Part shown: piece by piece, positions 1 to 8,046 of the stretch | Position numbering within the stretch: position 1 is the first letter of the stretch | Layout of the letters: each line of letters begins with the position of its first letter | Assembly: GCA_028282885.1 (NCBI GenBank) | Contig: JANQGX010000095.1 | Coordinates: 1-64,000, forward strand | Source: SAR324 cluster bacterium | GTDB lineage: Bacteria > SAR324 > XYD2-FULL-50-16 | Direction: 5' to 3' | Length of the DNA stretch: 64,000 nt | Made by a program: the position numbers and the translations under genes | Notes under the pieces: generated by a model | Database searches by the model: none | What the model was told of the DNA's origin: nothing | The model's input: only the letters and a program-made list of their open reading frames with translations

Positions 1-84
1 CCAATTTATCAGTTGGTTAAAAATGAGAGTTACAACAATCCAAGTCCCGATCTCGGTAACCAACTGACTTTATTTGACTACTAA
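1..84 (+). CDS. C-terminal end of an unidentified protein (partial, runs off window start)
   Basis: The plus frame is open from base 1 and ends at a TAA at 82-84. It gives about 27 residues that end in GNQLTLFDY. The reading is short, so it could be chance. It stops 8 bp before the stop codon of the convergent 7TM gene, which is the spacing expected of two real convergent gene ends. A hydrophobic-acidic LFD-type tail occurs in several unrelated families, so no function is assigned. Confidence 0.35.
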   Translation, partial: PIYQLVKNESYNNPSPDLGNQLTLFDY

Positions 85-92
85 ACGGGACA

Positions 93-806
93 CTAGTGAT
101 ATAAAGTATACTTAAAATCCGGATACCGATAGCTGAAGCAAAAAGGAGCCAAAAGAGCGAAATTAAAAACAATTGAATCAATCCTGAAAATTAGATTACT
201 TTCCATAATCAGGCCAACACAATTGAGAATAACACCTGAAGTTATGCAGGTAAGAATAAACAATACAATTGGAAAAGTTTTGCTGCTTTTTAAGGTATCT
301 CTATTCAGGATAAACCGAATTTCATAAACACATAAAACGCCGAAAATAAGATACGAGGTCCCGAAGAAAATTAGATTCAGCATCGAAACAACGTCAAAAT
401 CGTGATATCCCCAAAGCATTATCAGTTTTTCATCAGTGCTTCTTAAATAGACAGTGGGTATCAGGGTCAGGAAATACAGCAAACCCGGCACGAAATAGAG
501 CAGATGTTTGGGAACCAGCTTAAAATCCCGATATATCAAAGTTTTAATATACAGATAAACGGCTGCCGCCAGACAAACGTGAAATGGCCAGGAGAGCCCT
601 ATGAGATGGGGATGATCTTGAATCTTCCCGGAGACCTCTAAAGAAAAAGACATAATGACAAAACTGTAGCTGAAATATATACCAATAATGACATAATTGA
701 CCGGTTGTTTCTTCCTGACAAACATTTGAGCGACGGCAATTGAAAAGCAAAGGAAGCCGATATTCAGATTAAACAAATCAACGGTGCTGTTAAATATCTC
801 TATCAT
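93..806 (-). pseudogene. 7TM sensor module, probable truncated membrane-bound AraC-type regulator
   Basis: The protein is 237 residues with about seven hydrophobic segments and almost no soluble part. It ends shortly after the segment FSYRYPDF. In known 7TM-AraC regulators (common in Leptospira) a very similar RYPxF motif follows the last membrane helix and leads into a cytoplasmic AraC helix-turn-helix domain. Here the frame stops ten residues later, and the remaining 92 bases hold no AraC-like sequence. I infer loss of the DNA-binding half. A natural membrane-only protein is the alternative. The start ATG at 804-806 has only a weak upstream ribosome binding site. Confidence 0.5.
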
Positions 807-1403
807 GGAAAAAACAGGAGACAGGTTCTGATCAGGCCTAACGAAAGGAAATATAGTTACGTTATTAAAACCTATTGGAAATCCGGTATTATGTCATCAC
901 TGTTTTTTCCCCATTCTGGAAAAGAACAGGAGCTACAGTATTCAGTTATTGATAATCACTGGCGGATTATGTCAGCCTCCATGATGTCTCTCACCTTTGA
1001 AGAATTCATAAAAAACGATGAATTAACACCAAATCTACCTCACCTCTCCTGAAGTCACGGGATATCGGGATCACATGGATCAAATGTGGGTTTCCGGAAT
1101 CCAGGTTTGAGTCCTTGTGGAACTACCAGGTTGTTTCATTTATTATGAGAATTCTGAATTCGGGACTCTTGTTATGAGTCTCGCGATTAAGCGTAACGGT
1201 TCGAAGCTGCAAATCTCGCTTCTCGTGTCCCTGATTGCATGATTGTCAGTGTGTATTTCTGATTTCCTCGCTTTCGGGTTGAGCAGGAGAGGTTTTTTGG
1301 TATCTGCCAGGTGGGCGAAGTAAAACTGAGGAGCATAAAGCGTTTCGATAATGGGCTATGTGAGTCAAATGTCATCATTATGACCGGGTGGAAGCATTTT
1401 TTC
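807..1403. other. Gene-poor stretch upstream of the LacI locus
   Basis: No convincing gene was found here. A short plus-strand ORF at 891-1052 (53 codons, open further upstream without a start) has no recognisable motif or ribosome binding site. The rest is interrupted in all frames. It may be the remains of decayed genes next to the truncated 7TM gene. Confidence 0.4.
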
Positions 1404-1432
1404 TTGACAATGTAAATGTTTACATTTACATT
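1404..1432 (+). promoter_or_regulatory. Sigma70-like promoter with embedded LacI-type operator O1
   Basis: TTGACA (1404-1409) and TACATT (1427-1432) are separated by 17 bp. The spacer holds the 14-bp palindrome TGTAAATGTTTACA (1411-1424), which fits the LacI-family consensus TGTAAAnnTTTACA. A longer symmetric reading has 11-bp arms at 1409-1419 and 1422-1432. Bound repressor would block RNA polymerase. The first gene downstream is the LacI-family gene at 1939, so this is probably an autoregulatory site with a leader of about 500 nt. The -10 box is a 4 of 6 match. Confidence 0.6.
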
Positions 1433-1786
1433 TCCAATCAGAAATCCAATTGGGATCCTTTAACCAAACGACTGGGCGGATTTAGTAAGTTTAATAAAAA
1501 TCAATACCATAACCCTCAAGAGGGGAGCATTCGTGTTGATTTGTGTAGAAGGAAATCGATGAGTAGCTTGTCAGTCAGTCCTGATTGAACAACTGCTGCT
1601 TGAAGGTAGCAGATATGATCTGCGGACGCATGTCATGCCAATGTGGGATAGAAATCTCTGTTGGCAATGGGTGTGCTGTGGTGCCTTAATATTTCAATCA
1701 TGCATTGAGCCGGATGACGATTTGGCTCAAGCCGGATCTTTGGATAACACCAATAGGATAAACGGGCATAGTTTCATCTGCGAGCA
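1433..1786. other. Long leader or spacer between the two LacI-type operators
   Basis: No gene is visible. The stretch separates O1 from the palindromic site O2 and would form most of the 5' leader of a transcript from the 1404-1432 promoter. A small inverted repeat, TTGAGCC and GGCTCAA, lies around 1705-1730. Confidence 0.4.
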
Positions 1787-1840
1787 GGATAATCATCGAG
1801 AATAAATGTAAACATTTACATTTATTCTCGATGATTATCC
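1787..1840. repeat. Perfect 54-bp inverted repeat containing LacI-type operator O2
   Basis: The left arm 1787-1812 is exactly complementary to the right arm 1815-1840 around a 2-nt centre (CA). That gives 26-bp arms without a mismatch. At its middle lies TGTAAACATTTACA (1807-1820), the same 14-bp LacI-family pattern as in O1. The centres of the two sites are 396 bp apart. The length far exceeds what one repressor dimer needs. In RNA it would form a very stable hairpin 98 nt upstream of the LacI start codon. Confidence 0.85.
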
Positions 1841-1938
1841 ATGAAATAGCAGATTGAATCTGACCATCGTATTCAGGGAATCTGAATCCAACGGGGAATA
1901 TGATTCGTTGCGTATAATTCGTTACGGGGAAAGCGTGT

Positions 1939-2949
1939 ATGACGACGATAAACGATGTGGCAAAGGCGGCTGGTGTATCGATAGCAACGGTCTCACGGGT
2001 AATTAACAATCCCAAAACAGTCAGGAAACAAACCCGTGATAGGGTTCAAAGGGCGATGGCGGAATGCAACTACAAGTATAACGCGCTTGCCAGAGGGTTT
2101 GTAACCAAACGGTCAAAGACAATCGGTCTGATATTGCCAACGATTACAAATCCGATCTTTGCTGAGTCCACTAAAGGGGTACAGGATTATGTCAATAAAA
2201 ACGGGTATCAGGTTATCCTGGGCAGTACCGATTATCAGCAGAAAAAGGAGGCCAAACTGATCCAGGCTTTTCGGGAGATGCGTGTTGACGGGGTCCTCAT
2301 TGTGACAACAGATCTGAAAAACCAATGGTTGCAGGATATGATAGAGGATCAGTTTCCGTTTGTGCTGCTGTATAGTACTGTCCGGGAAGGTCCGCTATCT
2401 TCTGTTGGAGTGGATAATCATCTCGGAGGATACATCGCAACTGAACATCTCGTCAAAATGGGGCATCGTCGCATTGCCATGTTGGCCGGTACGTTCTCTT
2501 CTTCTGACAAAAGTTATGATCGCTGGCAGGGATATCGTAAATGCCTGGAGGATAATGGGTTGGATTATGATCCCAAGTTTCTGGTTCAGTCGCCATTTGA
2601 GTTGGAAAAGGGTAAAGAGGGGATTGCACAATTGCTATCAAGAAAAGACAAACCGACGGCTGTTTTCTGTTCCAATGACTATCTTGCAATTGGTGCCCTG
2701 AATGGCGCTTTTGAAATGGGTGTGCAAGTTCCTGACGACATATCGATTATAGGGTTTGATGATATTCCACTGGCTTCTTATCTTCGTCCGACTTTGAGTA
2801 CAATCCGGCAACCAGCTTATCAAATGGGCGCTGAAGGGGCGGCAATGCTCATGCAGAGAATTGCCGAGCCGCTTGAAAAGCCTACCCATAGGCTTTTGGA
2901 TTTAGAATTGGTCATTAGAAATTCTGTGATCAAAAATGGGATCGGTTAA
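1939..2949 (+). CDS. LacI-family transcriptional repressor
   Basis: The protein is 336 residues, the normal length for the family. The N-terminal helix-turn-helix (about 2-24, with INDVAKAAGVS and TVSRVINN) and hinge helix are followed by a periplasmic-binding-protein-like effector domain that begins near KTIGLILPTITNPIFAE. It ends only 54 bp before the start of the binding-protein gene and reads in the same direction, so it is probably the local regulator of the ABC transporter operon. Two sites with the LacI consensus lie upstream of it, which suggests autoregulation. The effector is unknown. The nature of the operon suggests a sugar phosphate or another phosphorylated compound, which is inference. 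Confidence 0.92.
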   Translation: MTTINDVAKAAGVSIATVSRVINNPKTVRKQTRDRVQRAMAECNYKYNALARGFVTKRSKTIGLILPTITNPIFAESTKGVQDYVNKNGYQVILGSTDYQQKKEAKLIQAFREMRVDGVLIVTTDLKNQWLQDMIEDQFPFVLLYSTVREGPLSSVGVDNHLGGYIATEHLVKMGHRRIAMLAGTFSSSDKSYDRWQGYRKCLEDNGLDYDPKFLVQSPFELEKGKEGIAQLLSRKDKPTAVFCSNDYLAIGALNGAFEMGVQVPDDISIIGFDDIPLASYLRPTLSTIRQPAYQMGAEGAAMLMQRIAEPLEKPTHRLLDLELVIRNSVIKNGIG

Positions 2950-3003
2950 AATCTTCAACTTGTTGCTTAATTTTTTTTGAACATCTTATTGGAGGGGTAC
3001 GCC

Positions 3004-4017
3004 ATGAAACGTTTTCTAGCTGTACTATTTGCATTCGGTTTTTTTATTACTGTCAACAGTTCGGTATATGCCGGCGATTCCGCTGTATGCTATAATTGCC
3101 CGCCAATGTGGGCAGACTGGGCCAGCCAATTAAAAGCAATTGAAAAAAATATTGGCATCAAATTACCCCATGATAACAAAAACTCAGGCCAGACTTTGTC
3201 CCAGTTGATTGCCGAAAAAGGGAATCCGGTAGCTGATGTCGCCTATTATGGAGTTTCATTCGGAATAAAAGCGAGAGAATCCGGTGTCGTTGCTGCTTAT
3301 AAACCGGCATTCTGGAATGAAATTCCCGATGGATTGAAAGACCCCAACGGTTATTGGTTTACGATTCATTCCGGCACCATTGGATTTTTTGTTAACAAGG
3401 ATGCACTGGCAGATATGAATGCTGCGGTACCGCGTTCCTGGGCCGATCTATTAAAACCGGAATATAAAAACATGATCGGATATCTCGATCCCACTTCGGC
3501 ATTTGTAGGTTATGCTTCGGCAGTGGCAGCTAACATGGCCTTTGGTGGTTCCCTGGATAACTTTGATCCAGGTATCAAGTTTTTTCAAAAGTTGAAGAAA
3601 AACAGACCAATTGTACCCAAGCAAACATCGTATGCCAGGGTTATTTCTGGGGAAATCCCAATTCTGTTTGACTATGACTTCAATGCTTACCGAGGGAAGT
3701 ATAAGGATGAGGCGAATGTTGAGTTTGTTATTCCCTCTGAAGGTACCATTATTGTCCCCTATGTCATGAGTCTGGTGAAAAACTCTCCAAGGCCTGCCGA
3801 AGGCAAGGCGGTGTTGGATTTTATCATGTCGGATAAAGGTCAGAAAGTGTGGGCAAATGCGTTTTTGAGACCAGTGCGGGCGGGCGTTTTGTCACCTGAG
3901 GTAGCTGCAAAGTTTCTGCCTGCAGCGGATTATCGAAGAGCCAAAGCGATTGACTATCAAAAAATGGCTGTTGTTCAGAATACTTTTAGAGACCGATACC
4001 TGGAAGAAGTACGGTAG
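3004..4017 (+). CDS. ABC transporter periplasmic substrate-binding protein (family 1, iron/organophosphate type)
   Basis: I chose the ATG at 3004 because GGAGGGG lies just upstream and the resulting protein (337 residues) starts with a clean signal peptide, MKRFLAVLF...YAG. An upstream ATG at 2977 would bury it. The mature part resembles the AfuA/PhnS/ferric-type family-1 binding proteins. The early CYNCPPMWADW stretch holds two cysteines close together, perhaps a disulphide. The ligand is not determined by sequence. AfuA-type homologues bind sugar phosphates and PhnS-type bind aminoethylphosphonate, and a phosphodiesterase gene ends the operon, so an organophosphate ligand is my inference. 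Confidence 0.88.
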   Translation: MKRFLAVLFAFGFFITVNSSVYAGDSAVCYNCPPMWADWASQLKAIEKNIGIKLPHDNKNSGQTLSQLIAEKGNPVADVAYYGVSFGIKARESGVVAAYKPAFWNEIPDGLKDPNGYWFTIHSGTIGFFVNKDALADMNAAVPRSWADLLKPEYKNMIGYLDPTSAFVGYASAVAANMAFGGSLDNFDPGIKFFQKLKKNRPIVPKQTSYARVISGEIPILFDYDFNAYRGKYKDEANVEFVIPSEGTIIVPYVMSLVKNSPRPAEGKAVLDFIMSDKGQKVWANAFLRPVRAGVLSPEVAAKFLPAADYRRAKAIDYQKMAVVQNTFRDRYLEEVR

Positions 4018-4034
4018 TTGCTGATTTCTTTCAT

Positions 4035-4067
4035 CAGCCACCATCCTATTTATCAGGATGGTGGCTG
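4035..4067 (+). promoter_or_regulatory. Intra-operon hairpin after the binding-protein gene
   Basis: A perfect 13-bp stem (4035-4047 paired with 4055-4067) has a 7-nt loop, lies 18 nt after the binding-protein stop codon and precedes the permease gene. No U-tract follows, so it is not a classic terminator. Structures at this position in ABC operons commonly protect the 5' mRNA segment from 3' exonucleases, so that the binding protein is made in excess over the membrane parts. That role is inferred here. Confidence 0.75.
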
Positions 4068-4093
4068 TTCAATCTCAATGACGAGGGTTTATC

Positions 4094-4915
4094 ATGCACG
4101 GGCGAAATCGTTTTTATCTGGTAGCGACCATAATGCCTGCGGTAACTTTTTTCGTCGCATTTTTTGTGTTACCGATGGCAAGGTTGGCTGTGGAATCAAC
4201 TTTTGGGCCTGAAGGCATCGGTATTTATTTAAAAATGCTGACGACGCAACGGTATTTGGAAACCCTTTTCTGGACCGTATTGCTCTCCTTTGGAGTGACT
4301 TTGGTAACATTAGTCATATCCGGCATCAGCGGTGTTTTTCTGCAGAGAAATGATTTTCCCGGGAAGAGCATTCTCGTGGCAATGTTGACTTTTCCGCTGG
4401 CTTTTCCAGGCGTGGTGGTTGGTTTTATGATCATTTTACTGGTTGGCCGGCAGGGAATTGTTGGCGACATTTCGAGAGCTATAACCGGAGAAAAACTGGT
4501 TCTGGCCTATTCCATGATGGGATTATCTCTCGGATATCTGTATTTTTCGATTCCACGAGTAGTGACGACGGTGATGGCAGCGGCTGAAAAAATTGATCTC
4601 AGTCTGGAGGAGGCAGCCCGTTCATTGGGAGCTTCAACTTGGGATGTGGTTAAGGATGTATTGATTCCGGCCTTAACACCCGGTTTGATCTCTTCCGGCG
4701 CGATTTGTTTTGCAACTTCAATGGGGGCTTTTGGAACCGCGTTTACCCTGGCAACGGATATCGATGTCTTACCGATTGTGATTTATACCGAGTTTACATT
4801 GTCCGCTAATATCGCCATGGCGTCAGCTTTATCCATACTACTCGGTTTAATTACCTGGGGCGCTTTAACTCTGGCCAGAACAGCAGCAGGCGAATCATTA
4901 GCCGCAGCGGCATAG
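4094..4915 (+). CDS. ABC transporter permease (first membrane subunit)
   Basis: The protein is 273 residues, very hydrophobic, with about six membrane helices. It has the cytoplasmic EAA loop that contacts the ATPase (LSLEEAARSLGAS...VLIPALTPG). It is a binding-protein-dependent permease of the ferric/phosphonate/sugar-phosphate branch. It starts with ATG after the hairpin at 4035-4067 and is followed within 11 bp by the second permease fused to the ATPase, so the set makes one importer. The substrate is unknown. Confidence 0.9.
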   Translation: MHGRNRFYLVATIMPAVTFFVAFFVLPMARLAVESTFGPEGIGIYLKMLTTQRYLETLFWTVLLSFGVTLVTLVISGISGVFLQRNDFPGKSILVAMLTFPLAFPGVVVGFMIILLVGRQGIVGDISRAITGEKLVLAYSMMGLSLGYLYFSIPRVVTTVMAAAEKIDLSLEEAARSLGASTWDVVKDVLIPALTPGLISSGAICFATSMGAFGTAFTLATDIDVLPIVIYTEFTLSANIAMASALSILLGLITWGALTLARTAAGESLAAAA

Positions 4916-4925
4916 GAAACCAACA

Positions 4926-6860
4926 ATGAAAAAAAGAGCACATCTATTTTATGCACAACTTGGTTTGACCCTGTTGACCTGTCTGTTTCTGGTCGTTCCG
5001 GTGGTGCAGTCGATCCTGGCCGGAGTCACTAAAAACTACTTCAGAGGAGTGAAAAGTGGCTTGACCCTGAAATGGATTTTTAAGGTATGGGAGTTGTACC
5101 GGGATACAATTTTTACCAGCATTTTTATCGGAGTTGCCTGCCTGGCGATTACTTTAATTATCGGAGTTCCGGCGGCCTATTTTATGGTAAAGAAAAAAAG
5201 TCGATTCACACGACTTATGGAAGAGTTTTTAGTGATCCCTCTTGCCATTCCTGGATTGGCAATTGCATTGGCCATTTTGATTAGCTATGGACAATTCACT
5301 TCATTCCGTAAAAGCTGGATCATTATCCTAATCGGTCACGTTGTATTTACCCTGCCCTTCATGATTCGGTCAGTGATTGCCATAATGTCAGCGATCAATC
5401 TTAAAGATTTGGAGGAGGGTGCCGCAAGCCTTGGTGGGGAGTTCTGGAATCGGTTTTTCCACATTATCATTCCAAACTCAATGCCAGGAATTCTGGCAGG
5501 CTCACTGATGGTATTTACCCTGTCTATTGGTGAATTTAATTTAACCTGGATGCTTCATACCCCATTTACCAAAACGCTTCCGGTTGGTTTGGCAGATAGT
5601 TACGCTTCAATGCGGCTGGAAATCGGATCCGCGTATACAATTGTATTCTTCTTCATGATTATCCCATTATTGCTTGCCATGCAATGGATCGCCAAACCAA
5701 AGAAGAGTACTGCTATTAACGCCGATGAACTAAAGGACATGCCCATGAAACCACAGCAGACAAAACCAGCCGCCAACCCCTCGGTCAATGCTCCCAAAGC
5801 GAACAGAAAAAAGGATAGCACGAGCATCCACCTCAGAAACTGTGGCAAGACCTTCCCAGATGGTTCTAGGGCGCTTGAACCTATTGATTTGGATATTGAT
5901 CCCGGGCAAACAGTCGTCATTCTGGGTCCTTCCGGGTGTGGAAAAACAACCACACTTCGCATTATCGCCGGCCTGGAAAATCCGGATGAGGGCGGTAAGG
6001 TACTTTTCGGCGATGATGATGTCACTGATATCCCTATCGAAAAACGAAACGTGGGAATGGTTTTTCAAAGTTATGCACTGTTCCCCAATATGAATGTTGC
6101 TGAAAATATCGCTTATGGTCTAAAGATACGAGGCGACAGCAAGGAAAAGCGAGAAGGCCGTGTGAATGAAATGTTGTCTATGATGCAATTGGAAGAATTT
6201 AAAAACAGGAAAATCGATCAGCTTTCCGGTGGCCAAAGACAAAGAGTTGCGTTAGCCAGAGCGATTGCAGTCAGGCCACGTGTCCTTTTACTGGACGAAC
6301 CTTTGACGGCATTGGATGCAAAACTAAGGGACTCATTACGGATTGAGATTGACATGCTATTGAAGTCGGTTGGTATCACTGCTGTATACGTAACGCACGA
6401 TCAGGGAGAGGCGATGGCATTGGGTGATAAGATTGTTGTGATGGATCATGGTCGTATTGCTATGAGCGGCAGCCCGAGAGATGTATATTTCAACCCTGAA
6501 AATCATTTTGTGGCTGATTTTATCGGAACATTAAATACAATTGAATCTGAAGTTAAAGACCGGATGTTAACGCTTCCCAGCGGTAAAATACCTCTAAACG
6601 GAATAAAACATCTTGAATCAAAAACAGAAGGGCCGGTTAAACTGTTCTTTCGACCGGAGCACACAAAAATTGTGGACCCCGGACTGGGGCATCTAAAAGG
6701 GAATGTGGTCAGTTCTTTTTTTATGGGCGATAAAACAAGCCTGGTGGTGGATGTGCAGTCAGCAGAATTGATAAAAATAGAAGCGCAGGGAATACAAAAG
6801 TTTACAAATGGTGACCGGATTGAACTCAAACTGGATTTAAATCATCTATTTACCTTTTAA
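4926..6860 (+). CDS. ABC transporter permease-ATPase fusion
   Basis: The protein is 644 residues. Residues 1 to about 265 form a second permease with about six helices and an EAA loop (LEEGAASLGGEFW). A lysine/proline-rich linker (about 265-300) leads into a complete ATPase: Walker A GPSGCGKTT at 334-342, signature LSGGQ at 433-437, Walker B with D457 and E458, and H-loop His491. A TOBE-like C-terminal domain follows. In most related systems these are two separate genes. There is no stop or frameshift between the parts, so the fusion looks real. One polypeptide would carry half of the channel and its own ATPase. Together with the 4094 permease it would make an asymmetric importer in which a second ATPase must come from another copy. 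Confidence 0.92.
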   Translation: MKKRAHLFYAQLGLTLLTCLFLVVPVVQSILAGVTKNYFRGVKSGLTLKWIFKVWELYRDTIFTSIFIGVACLAITLIIGVPAAYFMVKKKSRFTRLMEEFLVIPLAIPGLAIALAILISYGQFTSFRKSWIIILIGHVVFTLPFMIRSVIAIMSAINLKDLEEGAASLGGEFWNRFFHIIIPNSMPGILAGSLMVFTLSIGEFNLTWMLHTPFTKTLPVGLADSYASMRLEIGSAYTIVFFFMIIPLLLAMQWIAKPKKSTAINADELKDMPMKPQQTKPAANPSVNAPKANRKKDSTSIHLRNCGKTFPDGSRALEPIDLDIDPGQTVVILGPSGCGKTTTLRIIAGLENPDEGGKVLFGDDDVTDIPIEKRNVGMVFQSYALFPNMNVAENIAYGLKIRGDSKEKREGRVNEMLSMMQLEEFKNRKIDQLSGGQRQRVALARAIAVRPRVLLLDEPLTALDAKLRDSLRIEIDMLLKSVGITAVYVTHDQGEAMALGDKIVVMDHGRIAMSGSPRDVYFNPENHFVADFIGTLNTIESEVKDRMLTLPSGKIPLNGIKHLESKTEGPVKLFFRPEHTKIVDPGLGHLKGNVVSSFFMGDKTSLVVDVQSAELIKIEAQGIQKFTNGDRIELKLDLNHLFTF

Positions 6861-6885
6861 CCATGAATAACAGCAAAATCACACA

Positions 6886-7737
6886 ATGATTATTGTTCAG
6901 ATATCGGATTTTCACATCATACCTGATGGTGCTTTGGCATACGAGGTTGCGGATACAATTGACGCTCTTAAAAAAACCATCAATTACATTAACTCGTTAT
7001 CAACTCCACCGGATGTTGTGATTGTTACTGGAGATATAGCAGATAGGGGCCGAAAGGAAAGCTATCGATTGGCCCAAGAGATTCTGTCGCAATTGAAATC
7101 CCCTTTTTATATGATTCCAGGAAATCACGATCATAAGGACAACCTGGCGGAGGTGTTCTCAAACCATCAATACCTCCACAATCGGGTCCATGAAAATGGG
7201 GTTGATTATATCTGTTACAGCGTCGATGATTTTCCGGTACGAATAATTGGTCTTGATACGTCGACACCCGGAGCACATGGAGGGGGATTGGGAGACAAAC
7301 GATTGCAATGGTTAGATGGTAAATTGGCCGAAAACACCAAACGACCAACTATGGTTTTTACTCATCACCCACCGTTTGCATCGGGGTTTGGGCATATGGA
7401 CCTGGAGCCCTTTGTGTCCCGGAAGGAGTTTCGACAAATTATCGAAAAGCACCCACATGTGGAGAGAGTTTCCTGTGGTCACATTCACAGGGCTGCTTCA
7501 ATGCAATTTGGCAATACCATCGCTACAACCTGTCCTGGCGTCGGTATGCAAATACCAATCTATTTAAGCCCGGCCGCTCCATCTGAGTTCACTCTGGAAC
7601 CACCTGGATTTTTGGCTCATTATCTACATAATATTTGGGAGGACAATCCCAAAATTATAACCCATGTCGGAACGGTGGCAGATCATGCAGAACAATACTC
7701 GGAGTATCCGTTTTTCGATTTTGTCTCGCCCTCCTGA
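6886..7737 (+). CDS. Calcineurin-like metallophosphoesterase (Icc/GpdQ type)
   Basis: The protein is 283 residues with no signal peptide, so it is cytoplasmic. It carries the full dimetal site: D8-x-H10, G49-D50, G79-N80-H81-D82, H160/H161 and C-G-H199-x-H201. This is the pattern of class III phosphodiesterases (Icc/CpdA, GpdQ, Rv0805), which cleave cyclic nucleotides or glycerophosphodiesters. As last gene of the ABC operon it probably hydrolyses the imported phosphodiester (inference). The ribosome binding site is poor. A tiny ORF at 6863-6889 (8 codons) ends in TGA overlapping this ATG, so translation may be coupled. Confidence 0.88.
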   Translation: MIIVQISDFHIIPDGALAYEVADTIDALKKTINYINSLSTPPDVVIVTGDIADRGRKESYRLAQEILSQLKSPFYMIPGNHDHKDNLAEVFSNHQYLHNRVHENGVDYICYSVDDFPVRIIGLDTSTPGAHGGGLGDKRLQWLDGKLAENTKRPTMVFTHHPPFASGFGHMDLEPFVSRKEFRQIIEKHPHVERVSCGHIHRAASMQFGNTIATTCPGVGMQIPIYLSPAAPSEFTLEPPGFLAHYLHNIWEDNPKIITHVGTVADHAEQYSEYPFFDFVSPS

Positions 7738-7801
7738 AATAGGAGTATCATTAATCTACTCATCAACTGTTCCCGTGGTTATCCCATTTTATTAGTCTAT
7801 C

Positions 7802-7832
7802 AAGGACCCTCTGAGTTTTTCAGAGAGTCCTT
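7802..7832 (+). terminator. Possible transcription terminator after the ABC operon
   Basis: An inverted repeat, AAGGAC-c-CTCTGA and TCAGAG-a-GTCCTT, forms a stem of about 12 bp with one mismatch and a short T-rich loop, 64 bp after the phosphoesterase stop. The downstream side (CAGTTAATT) is only weakly U-rich, so termination efficiency is uncertain. Confidence 0.5.
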
Positions 7833-8046
7833 CAGTTAATTGCAAGATACTTCTGCTCAATAAGATTCTCGTATTCAATTATCCACCGATAGGAGATCTG
7901 ATTCATTCTACACTCGTTAAATGAAATGGATAGGTTTTTTATCGATGACGGTGTCCGTTAGCCAGGTGCTTTTTCGATAGCATAGGGCATGGGAGAACTA
8001 CAGGAGTTGATCTGGCGGACTTGAGAGCATAGTCAGTCCACCTCAC
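7833..8046. other. Spacer between convergent genes
   Basis: With the preceding bases this makes about 310 bp between the convergent phosphoesterase and cysteine desulfurase genes. Apart from the hairpin at 7802-7832 nothing was recognised. Confidence 0.4.

Noticed and set aside
891..1052. A 53-codon ORF in the gap after the 7TM gene
   Set aside because: No ribosome binding site, no motif, and the open frame extends upstream antisense to another gene, so chance is the simplest explanation.
1388..1588. A 66-codon plus-strand ORF downstream of operator O1
   Set aside because: Its start lies inside the promoter, it has no ribosome binding site and no recognisable sequence. It is more likely part of the leader.
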